This document shows, one piece after another, positions 1 through 5,377 of a stretch of DNA of 5,510 bases. A model generated the notes under the pieces. The model was not told the DNA's origin, made no database searches, and saw nothing but the letters and a program-made list of their open reading frames with translations. The position numbers and the translations under genes are program-made. Origin of the DNA: Weeksellaceae bacterium (GTDB lineage Bacteria; Bacteroidota; Bacteroidia; Flavobacteriales; Weeksellaceae); assembly GCA_022701475.1 (NCBI GenBank), contig JAKOOI010000030.1:1-5510 (forward strand), given 5' to 3'. Numbering within the stretch: the first letter of the stretch is position 1; every line of letters starts with the position of its first letter.

Positions 1-36
1 GGAGATGTGCGGCTTATTTTTCTTTGAAGGTTCCAT
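1..36 (-). CDS. Possible start of a further minus-strand gene (12 codons, truncated by the window edge)
   Basis: Reading the minus strand from an ATG at 36-34, twelve open codons (MEPSKKNKPHIS) reach the window edge with no stop. The start lies 39 nt past the stop of the channel gene on the same strand, a spacing that would suit a second gene in the same transcript. The gap before it is AT-rich, as is usual before start codons here. The lysine-rich, polar start looks like a cytoplasmic protein with no signal peptide. Twelve codons are far too few to name a family, and an open run of this length could occur by chance. Confidence 0.35.
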   Translation of the reverse strand, partial: MEPSKKNKPHIS

Positions 37-75
37 GATTTCAATATGTATTAATAGATTATGTTGATATTTTAC

Positions 76-903
76 CTAAGCTAATTTCTTGCCACACTGC
101 TTGCAGTAGCGCGCATCATCATCAATATCCTCATTTCCGCAGCGCTCGCAGATTTTTTCCAGGTTCTGCCGCTTGTTGCGCATTTCGGCTGTTACAATTC
201 CCGTAGGAACGGCAATAATCGAATACCCTGCCAGCATCAGTACTACGGCAAAGAACTTCCCCATTGGCGTAATGGGGGAAACATCCCCATAGCCTACGGT
301 AGTTACCGTAACTACGGCCCAGTAAATAGCCTGAGGTATGGTTTCAAATCCGGGCCTGCCGCCCTCCACCATAAACATCAGGGAACCTACGATGACGGAG
401 AAAATAATCAGGAACAAAAGGAAGATGTAGATTTTCCTTGAACTGTTCTTCAACGCCCGTACGATAACGGTTCCATCATTCATGAAATCCAGGAGATTGA
501 ATACCCTGAATACCCGCAGCATCCTCAACATTCTGAAAATCAGGAAATACTTGGTGACCGGAATGAAAAAGCTCAGGTAGAAAGGTACGAGTGCCAGAAA
601 ATCAATGATCCCGAAAAAGCTGAAAATATAATTTTTTTTGTTTTTAACCACCATAATACGCGACCAGTATTCGGCAGTAAAGAATACTGAAATCACCCAT
701 TCCGCAATAATAAAGGTATAATGAAACCTTTTATCCAGCTTCGGGACGCTTTCCATCATGATGATAAAGGTGCTGATCAGGATCAGGACCAGCAGGGTGA
801 TATCGAACAGCTGGCCCAGCTTGGTGTCTGACCGGTAGATAATCCGGTACAGATGCCTTTTCCAGAGCGCATCCCCGGGAATAAGGTTGTGCTCCTTTTC
901 CAT
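76..903 (-). CDS. Voltage-gated-type potassium channel (ion transporter) with C-terminal zinc ribbon
   Basis: A 275-residue inner-membrane cation channel of the six-helix Kv/KvAP type, expected to form tetramers that conduct K+. Hydrophobic segments fit S1 (about 32-51), S2 (63-82), S3 (93-113), S4 (119-138), S5 (157-179) and S6 (215-239). S4 carries arginines every third residue (R124, R127, R130, R133), the voltage-sensor pattern. The pore loop contains TVTTVGYGD (199-207), the canonical K+ selectivity filter, so potassium is the confident substrate. After a basic linker, C252-x2-C255-x11-C267-x2-C270 forms a cytoplasmic zinc ribbon that is absent from classic Kv channels. The first ATG leaves a polar N-terminus of about 25 residues before S1, a sensible start. 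The gene is divergent from the nif3-type gene, with a -7 box in the shared 63-bp gap. Gating behaviour cannot be read from sequence alone. Confidence 0.93.
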   Translation of the reverse strand: MEKEHNLIPGDALWKRHLYRIIYRSDTKLGQLFDITLLVLILISTFIIMMESVPKLDKRFHYTFIIAEWVISVFFTAEYWSRIMVVKNKKNYIFSFFGIIDFLALVPFYLSFFIPVTKYFLIFRMLRMLRVFRVFNLLDFMNDGTVIVRALKNSSRKIYIFLLFLIIFSVIVGSLMFMVEGGRPGFETIPQAIYWAVVTVTTVGYGDVSPITPMGKFFAVVLMLAGYSIIAVPTGIVTAEMRNKRQNLEKICERCGNEDIDDDARYCKQCGKKLA

Positions 904-949
904 TGCGATTGTTTCTTTAAAATTAATAAATTATCCCTATTTTCGTAAG

Positions 950-957
950 CAAACATA
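950..957 (-). promoter_or_regulatory. Candidate -7 promoter box for the potassium channel gene
   Basis: Read on the minus strand this is TATGTTTG, an exact match to the Bacteroidota sigma-A -7 element TAnnTTTG. It lies 46 nt upstream of the channel ATG, giving a predicted leader of roughly 40 nt. No TTG is present at the expected 17-23 nt further upstream, so only half of the promoter is supported. On the opposite strand of the same gap, 938-945 (TATTTTCG) is a seven-of-eight match that could serve the nif3-type gene, also without a -33 partner. Confidence 0.45.
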
Positions 958-966
958 CAGAATAAA

Positions 967-2064
967 ATGAAAATAAAAGATGTCATTGCAAAGATAGAGA
1001 AACGGATCCCGCTTCAGCAGGCGGAGGATTTTGATAACGTCGGGCTCCTGTGCGGTGTTCCGGACCGGAATGTTTCCGGGATCCTGGTCTGTCATGATGC
1101 CCTTGAAAATGTAGTGGAGGAAGCCATCCTGAAAAACTGTAACCTGATTGTATGTTTCCATCCCATTATCTTTTCCGGACTGAAATCACTGACGGGAAAA
1201 AACTATGTGGAAAGAGCGGTCCTGAAAGCCATCGAAAATAAAGTGGCCATCTATGCCATCCATACGGCTTTCGATAATGATTTCTTTGGTGTCAACCATG
1301 GGATCTGTACCCGGCTCGGACTGAAAAACCTGAAAATCCTCCAGCCTAAGAAAAATGCCCTGAAACAGCTGACGGTTTTTGTGCCGAAGGACTATTCCGG
1401 CAAGGTGCGGGAGGCGCTTTTTGCCGCAGGAGCGGGAAGTATCGGATTTTATGATGAATGCAGCTTTACCGTAAACGGAAACGGTACTTTCCGGCCGGTA
1501 GAAGGCTCAAACCCTTTTTCAGGCCAGCAGAATGTCCGGGAGAATGCAGATGAAGACATGGTTTCCGTGATTTTTGAGGATTTTAAGCAGGGCAACATCG
1601 TCAATGCCATGAAAACGGCGCATCCCTATGAAGAAGTAGCCCATCAGATTTACAGCCTGGATAATACCCATGCCTATTCCGGGCTGGGAATGTACGGCGA
1701 CCTGGAAGAGCCGCTGGAGGAAGCGGATTTCCTGAAAATGGTGAAGGAAACGTTCAGTCTGGAGATGATCCGGCATTCGGCTCTCAACGGAAAAAAAATA
1801 AAGAGGATAGGCGTACTGGGCGGTTCCGGGGCAAGCGGCATCCGCTCTGCCGTTTCAAAGAAATGCGATGCCTATCTTACAGGGGATGTGAAGTATCATG
1901 ACTTTTTCCTGGCCGAATCGAAAATGATGATCTGTGACATCGGACATTTCGAATCCGAACAATTTGTGACTCAACAATTATTTGAAATTTTATCACAAAA
2001 ATTCACTACCTTTGCCATCTCAAAATCTATTGAGAAAACAAACCCGGTAAATTATTTCATTTAA
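967..2064 (+). CDS. Nif3-like dinuclear metal center protein with PII-like insert (YqfO/YbgI family)
   Basis: A 365-residue cytoplasmic protein of the Nif3/NGG1p-interacting family, sometimes labelled GTP cyclohydrolase I type 2. The family forms hexameric toroids with a two-metal site; its true reaction is poorly defined. The length matches the long YqfO form. An N-terminal half (1-125) contains FHPIIFSG (64-71) and HTAFDN (99-104). A PII-like insert (about 130-235) carries the typical GTFRP (173-177) and AHPYEEVAHQIY (218-229) motifs. The C-terminal half contains TGDVKYHD (305-312) and GHFESE (326-331). Likely metal ligands are H65, H99, D103, H327 and E331. The first histidine of the usual HHP motif is phenylalanine (F64). 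The ATG at 967 gives the expected family N-terminus and follows an A-rich stretch. The stop is 3 nt before the coiled-coil gene, suggesting one operon. The last 100 bases are much more AT-rich than the rest. Confidence 0.95.
   Translation: MKIKDVIAKIEKRIPLQQAEDFDNVGLLCGVPDRNVSGILVCHDALENVVEEAILKNCNLIVCFHPIIFSGLKSLTGKNYVERAVLKAIENKVAIYAIHTAFDNDFFGVNHGICTRLGLKNLKILQPKKNALKQLTVFVPKDYSGKVREALFAAGAGSIGFYDECSFTVNGNGTFRPVEGSNPFSGQQNVRENADEDMVSVIFEDFKQGNIVNAMKTAHPYEEVAHQIYSLDNTHAYSGLGMYGDLEEPLEEADFLKMVKETFSLEMIRHSALNGKKIKRIGVLGGSGASGIRSAVSKKCDAYLTGDVKYHDFFLAESKMMICDIGHFESEQFVTQQLFEILSQKFTTFAISKSIEKTNPVNYFI
1981..2014 (+). promoter_or_regulatory. Candidate internal promoter for the coiled-coil gene, inside the 3' end of nif3
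   Basis: TTTG at 1981-1984 and TACCTTTG at 2007-2014 match the Bacteroidota -33 (TTG/TTTG) and -7 (TAnnTTTG) elements, with a 22-nt gap within the 17-23 nt range accepted for flavobacteria. This is the only site in the window where I found both boxes at acceptable spacing. Transcription would start near 2020, about 48 nt before the ATG at 2068. It lies in an AT-rich patch within coding sequence, where chance matches are more likely, so it remains a candidate. Confidence 0.4.
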
Positions 2065-2067
2065 CAT

Positions 2068-2844
2068 ATGGCAAAAACCAACGATATTTCAGTTGAAGAA
2101 AAGTTAAGAGCTTTATACGATTTGCAGATCATTGATTCCAGATTGGACGAAATCCGAAATACCAGAGGAGAATTGCCGATCGAAGTAGAAGATCTTGAAA
2201 TTGAAATCGAAGGTCTTGAAAAGAGAGCTGAAAAATTTCATGCAGACATCAAGGAGCAGGACGACCAGATTAAAACGAAGCATGAGGTAATCAACCATGC
2301 AAAAACTTTAATTGAGAAATACAGATCCCAGCAGGATAGCGTAAGAAACAATAAAGAGTTTGAAGCATTAAGTAAAGAAATTGAATATCAGGAGCTTGAA
2401 ATCCAGCTTTCTGAAAAAAGAATCAAGGAATTCGGGGTTAAGATCGCTCACAAAAACGAAACCCTGGACGAGCTGAACGGAAAAATCGACGATCTCAGAA
2501 ACCACCTGAAGTTCAAGAAAGAGGAACTGGAAGGCCTGATTGCTGAAACCCAGAAAGAAGAGGAATACCTGATCGAGCAGTCCAAGGAATTCGCTGGGAA
2601 AATCGATGAAAGGTTACTGGCTTCCTACAACAGGATCAGAACCAACTCACCGAACGGTCTCGCGGTAGTAGGTCTTGAAAGAGGTGCTCCGAAAGGATCT
2701 TTCTTTACCATTCCGCCTCAGAAGCAGATGGAAATCGCCCAGCGTAAGAAAATCATCATCGATGAGCACTCCGGGAAAATCCTGGTAGACGACGAGCTGG
2801 TGATGGAAGAAAACGAAAAAATGAATACGGTGATCAAGTTCTAA
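2068..2844 (+). CDS. CT398/CdsZ-type coiled-coil protein with a cysteine-free (degenerate) zinc ribbon
   Basis: A 258-residue cytoplasmic protein of the bacterial 'C4-type zinc ribbon' family (Chlamydia CT398/CdsZ is the named relative). Residues about 8-185 are highly charged heptad-like helix, expected to form an antiparallel coiled-coil hairpin. The family signature NNKEFEALSKEIE is at 94-106. The C-terminal domain keeps the family core TIPPQ (214-218) and the following basic helix and GKIL strand. In zinc-binding relatives this domain has CxxC-x20-CxxC. Here the same spacing carries P208/S211 and D232/S235, and the whole protein has no cysteine, so it cannot bind zinc in the usual way. 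Automated pipelines would probably still call it a zinc ribbon protein. Its role is unclear; relatives have been linked to secretion or flagellar partners, which does not obviously transfer. It starts 3 nt after the nif3 stop, so is probably co-transcribed, and ends before a strong terminator. Confidence 0.9.
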   Translation: MAKTNDISVEEKLRALYDLQIIDSRLDEIRNTRGELPIEVEDLEIEIEGLEKRAEKFHADIKEQDDQIKTKHEVINHAKTLIEKYRSQQDSVRNNKEFEALSKEIEYQELEIQLSEKRIKEFGVKIAHKNETLDELNGKIDDLRNHLKFKKEELEGLIAETQKEEEYLIEQSKEFAGKIDERLLASYNRIRTNSPNGLAVVGLERGAPKGSFFTIPPQKQMEIAQRKKIIIDEHSGKILVDDELVMEENEKMNTVIKF

Positions 2845-2866
2845 ACAGGATCCTCATTCTACATAC

Positions 2867-2899
2867 AAAAGCTGTTTCAGTACTGAAACAGCTTTTTTT
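2867..2899. terminator. Bidirectional intrinsic terminator between convergent genes
   Basis: AAAAGCTGTTTCAG (2867-2880) is exactly complementary to CTGAAACAGCTTTT (2883-2896), with TA at the centre. On the plus strand the hairpin runs into seven T's (2893-2899). On the minus strand it runs into four T's followed by a GT-rich stretch. It lies 22 nt after the coiled-coil gene stop and 24 nt after the end of the convergent WG-repeat gene, so it can serve both, more strongly on the plus strand. Confidence 0.92.
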
Positions 2900-2922
2900 G
2901 TGTGTCAGCAGTACAGCGCCGT

Positions 2923-4632
2923 TTATTTTTTCAGATCCAGCGGTACTACCGTTCCTCCGGAATCAACATAAGCAGCCGGAATATCATATTGCTGGCATAA
3001 GGAATGCAGCCCTCTGAATAAGATATTGGTACGTACCTCACGGCTGTATTCAGGAGGGAGGATTTCTTTCCCTTCCGTATTGTAAAGACCGTATTTCCCG
3101 TTTTTCAACACCGAAAAGAAGGATCCTGAATTGGTAATAGGCCTGTCGAACTGCGGACTGATGATTTCCCTGCGCCCTTTTATATCGTAAACGCCCCACC
3201 TGTTTCCCGAAGCTGTTCTTTTATTGATATAAACATAATCCGGTAATTGGGACTTCCTTATCTCATCGTAGTCATTGTTGAGCATAATCCGGTACCGGTT
3301 ATCCATGATCCCGGTCTTTCCGTCCTTCTTAAACAGGATAAACCGGTTGGGGCTCCCGGTACTGAAGAAATAGGAGTCCGAGATAACAGGTCCTCTGCCA
3401 TCGATAAAACATTCCGGAACGATATCGTCATATATAAAATCCGAGATCGGTTTCCCCTGGTTTCCTACTATGGCGTATTTATCTTTTTTCATGAGGAATA
3501 AGAAACTCTCGGCTTTCCGGTCATATTCATTGGTTCTGTAAACCAGGCGGTCATAGGCCGTACTGATTTTTATTTTCTTTCCCTCCAGGGTCATCAGGTC
3601 TTCCTCAGGATCCCCGTTTTTATTTTTGATGATGCCTTTGATAAAAGGGGCTGCGGGTTTGATCTCATCGTAGATAAAATCCGTGAGAGGCTTGGCATTT
3701 TTCGAAAACAAGGCTGATTTTCCGTTTTTACCATGGGCTATAAGAACCGGGGTCACCTCATTGCCGCCTTCCGAATAATAAACCACGATTTCTTTGGAAA
3801 TCAGATTTCCCTGAAGGTTATAGGCATAGGTCCCTTCCTCTTTATTGGCAGATAAAAAGCCTGATTGATGTAAGGCGACATAAGTGAATTCTGCCGGGAG
3901 GATCATTTTTTTCAACAACAGGTCATAGACACCCTGAAGGGGATTTGCCTTGTTTGCAGTGGTGATCAGAAACAGGTGATCGTTTAACCGCTCTGCTTTC
4001 CCTATATCCCGCGGAATCCCGAAATTATCCGGATCTTCTCCGGAACCATCCTGAGATGGTGGGCGGTTCTTTCCGGGAGTATACGCTATTTTTTCACCTT
4101 TTGTATTCAGGTAGACATAATTTCCCTCCAGTTTGGCTTTAAAAACAGAATCTTTATTCACGGGCGGATGCCATTTTCCGGAGGAAACGAATTTTCCTTC
4201 CGGACGATAATCCTCATAATACATGGCCTCGTAGATGAAGGGCGTAAGAAGGCTTCCGTACCGGTCAGACAATGCCCACAGATCGTTTTTCTTAAGAAAG
4301 AAATGATCATGGTAAGCGGTCAGACCGGAATTGGTGGAATAAATGCCTACGATCATATCATAATCATTCTTAATGACTTCTTTGCCGTACACATCCACAA
4401 TCCCGAACCTGTTGTTTTTAAGCGTGGCTGCGTAAACAAGAGGCGGTTTCAGGCTGACAGTGTCGAAACTGCTGATGGCCTGATATCCTTTTTCTCTGCA
4501 GAAGCGGACATATTCCTCAGGTATAAGGTTGCCGTTTTTATCAGTCTCCAGTTCTTTTTGGGAATAGGACAGAACGGGCAGTGTACTGAAAGCACAGGAT
4601 AGTAATCCTGCAATCAACGGATTTCTTTTCAT
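2923..4632 (-). CDS. Exported WG-repeat (KWG) protein
   Basis: A 569-residue protein made almost wholly of degenerate WG repeats, in which a short strand with a KNGKYGLYN-like core leads to a G-K-E/P turn and a final YDxI or similar. Visible units end near 93, 137, 251, 324, 404, 458, 498 and 530. The clearest are 377-404, 431-458, 467-498 and 505-530. Only one unit keeps a literal Trp-Gly pair (W479-G480). Residues 1-24 form a signal peptide (KRN, a hydrophobic core, then SYS before Q25), so the protein is exported to the periplasm or beyond. C13 resembles a lipobox (LLSC) but sits early and is followed by more hydrophobic sequence, so type I cleavage is favoured. Residues 186-206 are a Pro/Gly/Asp-rich linker. 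WG repeats are thought to build propeller-like or solenoid binding surfaces; the ligand is unknown. The gene appears monocistronic and convergent with the nif3 operon. Confidence 0.88.
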   Translation of the reverse strand: MKRNPLIAGLLSCAFSTLPVLSYSQKELETDKNGNLIPEEYVRFCREKGYQAISSFDTVSLKPPLVYAATLKNNRFGIVDVYGKEVIKNDYDMIVGIYSTNSGLTAYHDHFFLKKNDLWALSDRYGSLLTPFIYEAMYYEDYRPEGKFVSSGKWHPPVNKDSVFKAKLEGNYVYLNTKGEKIAYTPGKNRPPSQDGSGEDPDNFGIPRDIGKAERLNDHLFLITTANKANPLQGVYDLLLKKMILPAEFTYVALHQSGFLSANKEEGTYAYNLQGNLISKEIVVYYSEGGNEVTPVLIAHGKNGKSALFSKNAKPLTDFIYDEIKPAAPFIKGIIKNKNGDPEEDLMTLEGKKIKISTAYDRLVYRTNEYDRKAESFLFLMKKDKYAIVGNQGKPISDFIYDDIVPECFIDGRGPVISDSYFFSTGSPNRFILFKKDGKTGIMDNRYRIMLNNDYDEIRKSQLPDYVYINKRTASGNRWGVYDIKGRREIISPQFDRPITNSGSFFSVLKNGKYGLYNTEGKEILPPEYSREVRTNILFRGLHSLCQQYDIPAAYVDSGGTVVPLDLKK

Positions 4633-4655
4633 GAAATAAGATTCTGGGTAATTTC

Positions 4656-4663
4656 CAAATATA
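4656..4663 (-). promoter_or_regulatory. Candidate -7 promoter box for the WG-repeat gene
   Basis: Read on the minus strand this is TATATTTG, an exact match to TAnnTTTG, ending 23 nt before the ATG at 4632. This would give a leader of under 20 nt. No TTG occurs 17-23 nt further upstream, so the call rests on the -7 match and its position. Confidence 0.4.
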
Positions 4664-4935
4664 CGGATAAGAAAGACCTCATTTCCACTTCAGGATTATT
4701 TGGTTGATAAATATATTTCATGATACCGTTTTGTTTCAAAATGATATGGTATTGAATATTCGATGCATCTGTTTTTTTTCATAATCCGTTTTTTTGCCTT
4801 TTTGAACCGCTTCAACAGGTGTATACTTTCAATTAAAATAAATAATCCGGCTAAAATTTTTAATCAAAAACAATAAATTATTGATTATTTATTCTCTTTC
4901 GGTGGAATATTTTCCCGGCGTATTGAATAATAATT

Positions 4936-4943
4936 TATGTTTG
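4936..4943 (+). promoter_or_regulatory. Candidate -7 promoter box driving the structured leader and small ORF
   Basis: TATGTTTG matches TAnnTTTG exactly. Transcription would start near 4950, leaving a 5' leader of about 170 nt before the ATG at 5120 that contains three hairpins. No good TTG lies at the right distance; the nearest candidate is TTTC at 4911-4914, 21 nt upstream. A weaker alternative is TTTG at 4801-4804 with TACTTTCA at 4824-4831, a 19-nt gap but with two mismatches in the -7 box. Confidence 0.35.
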
Positions 4944-4965
4944 GCCTATAAAACACAGATCATCG

Positions 4966-5050
4966 CCTGATTACTGTATAACAGTAATTATTCAGGGATA
5001 CAATATACTGTTGCGCAACAGCAGGCAGGAATAATACCGAAAACCTGCCT
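4966..5050 (+). promoter_or_regulatory. Putative structured 5' leader: three consecutive hairpins
   Basis: Hairpin 1 pairs TTACTGT (4971-4977) with ACAGTAA (4981-4987) over a 3-nt loop. It is extended by CCTGA (4966-4970) with TCAGG (4992-4996) across a 4-nt bulge. Hairpin 2 is the perfect palindrome CTGTTGCGCAACAG (5008-5021). Hairpin 3 pairs AGGCAGG (5023-5029) with CCTGCCT (5044-5050) around an AT-rich 14-nt loop. GCCTG at 4965-4969 could instead pair with CAGGC at 5022-5026, offering an alternative fold. None has a T-run, so they are not simple terminators. The cluster lies between a -7 box and the small ORF, which suits a cis-acting leader or a small RNA. It fits no riboswitch class I know. 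Confidence 0.4.
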
Positions 5051-5119
5051 CCGCAAGGAAAGCTGAAAATTTCTCTGTTGAATTCAAGCAAAATAAGTAG
5101 GTGAAAAAAATTATTACGT

Positions 5120-5329
5120 ATGAGCAAAAAAACAATGATGATGGCAATGTTAGCTGTCTTATTCCTTTATTCGCCTCATGTAGAAGCCAAGAGATTAGAA
5201 TGGGCCTATGTTTGGGAGAATGGATGTATCGGGAAACAAATTTATCACTCAGCATTTTTCGGACTTTTTGAATGGTTTACTTATGAAGTGATATCATGTC
5301 CGGACGGAGCCAGCGCTCCAATGCCTTAA
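5120..5329 (+). CDS. Small exported two-cysteine peptide, family not recognised
   Basis: A 69-residue ORF that I do not recognise. Residues 1-23 look like a type I signal peptide: MSKK, a hydrophobic stretch (about 5-18), then VEA just before K24. This predicts a mature peptide of about 46 residues. The mature part is rich in aromatics (W28, Y30, W32, Y41, F46, F47, F50, W52, F53, Y55) and has exactly two cysteines, C36 and C60, which could form a disulfide after export. It ends in a short Asp/Gly/Ala/Pro tail. The ATG at 5120 is chosen because it supplies the complete signal peptide, and the upstream in-frame sequence adds nothing. It lies 48 nt before an exported outer-membrane-type gene on the same strand and downstream of a structured leader. 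The signal peptide and context make it more likely real than a random frame, but no homology can be claimed. Confidence 0.6.
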   Translation: MSKKTMMMAMLAVLFLYSPHVEAKRLEWAYVWENGCIGKQIYHSAFFGLFEWFTYEVISCPDGASAPMP

Positions 5330-5339
5330 TCAGTTAAAT

Positions 5340-5367
5340 CCATCGGGTATCTCTTTATACCCGGTGG
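5340..5367 (+). terminator. Hairpin between the small peptide gene and the next gene: weak terminator or attenuator
   Basis: An 11-bp stem (5340-5350 with 5357-5367, one G-U pair) encloses a 6-nt loop. It begins 10 nt after the small ORF stop and ends 10 nt before the ATG at 5378. The following sequence TATTATATTT is only partly T-rich. It could therefore terminate partially, giving a high small-peptide to low downstream-gene ratio, or act on translation of the next gene. Confidence 0.5.
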
Positions 5368-5377
5368 TATTATATTT

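Larger units (their letters stand above)
4633..5119. other. 487-bp AT-rich intergenic region between divergent genes
   Basis: No protein gene is convincing here. The left part, 4633-4670, holds the probable promoter of the WG-repeat gene. The middle, about 4671-4930, is AT-rich with T- and A-runs. It contains an imperfect dyad at 4723-4752 (ATACC/GGTAT arms around GTTTTG/CAAAAT) and a short perfect inverted repeat CAATAA-A-TTATTG at 4871-4883. The right part, from about 4936, holds a -7 box and three hairpins leading to the small ORF at 5120. No tRNA, rRNA or recognised riboswitch consensus was found. Confidence 0.6.

Noticed and set aside
783..986. 67-codon minus-strand frame overlapping the channel start
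   Set aside because: It is an alternate frame over the channel N-terminus and S1. The channel frame has clear homology features and this one does not.
937..1161. 74-codon minus-strand open frame over the start of the nif3-type gene
   Set aside because: It overlaps the conserved nif3 N-terminus and the divergent promoter gap, and has no recognisable features.
1519..1776. 85-codon minus-strand open frame within the nif3-type gene
   Set aside because: It is a mirror of the PII-like insert and following region; the composition is what antisense reading of that gene gives.
3247..3501. 84-codon plus-strand open frame opposite the WG-repeat gene
   Set aside because: Antisense to clear WG-repeat coding sequence, with no family features.
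4168..4602. 144-codon plus-strand open frame opposite the WG-repeat gene
   Set aside because: It lies wholly antisense to a well-supported coding sequence and shows no domain, signal peptide or sensible start context.
5023..5050. Hairpin AGGCAGG/CCTGCCT as an intrinsic terminator
   Set aside because: It is followed by a GC- and purine-rich stretch with no T-run on the plus strand, and no gene ends just upstream.
5099..5103. AGGTG as a Shine-Dalgarno site for the small ORF
   Set aside because: It ends 16 nt before the ATG, which is too far, and flavobacteria seldom use Shine-Dalgarno pairing. The GTG within it is out of frame with the ORF.
5207..5214. TATGTTTG inside the small ORF as a promoter for the downstream gene
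   Set aside because: It matches the -7 element, but the bases encode Tyr-Val-Trp in the mature peptide and no TTG lies 17-23 nt upstream. Such 6-base matches are expected by chance in AT-rich DNA.
4992..5255. 87-codon minus-strand open frame opposite the small exported peptide gene
   Set aside because: It runs across the hairpin cluster and antisense to the small ORF. The plus-strand ORF has a proper signal peptide and a same-strand neighbour, so it is preferred, although neither has proven homology.
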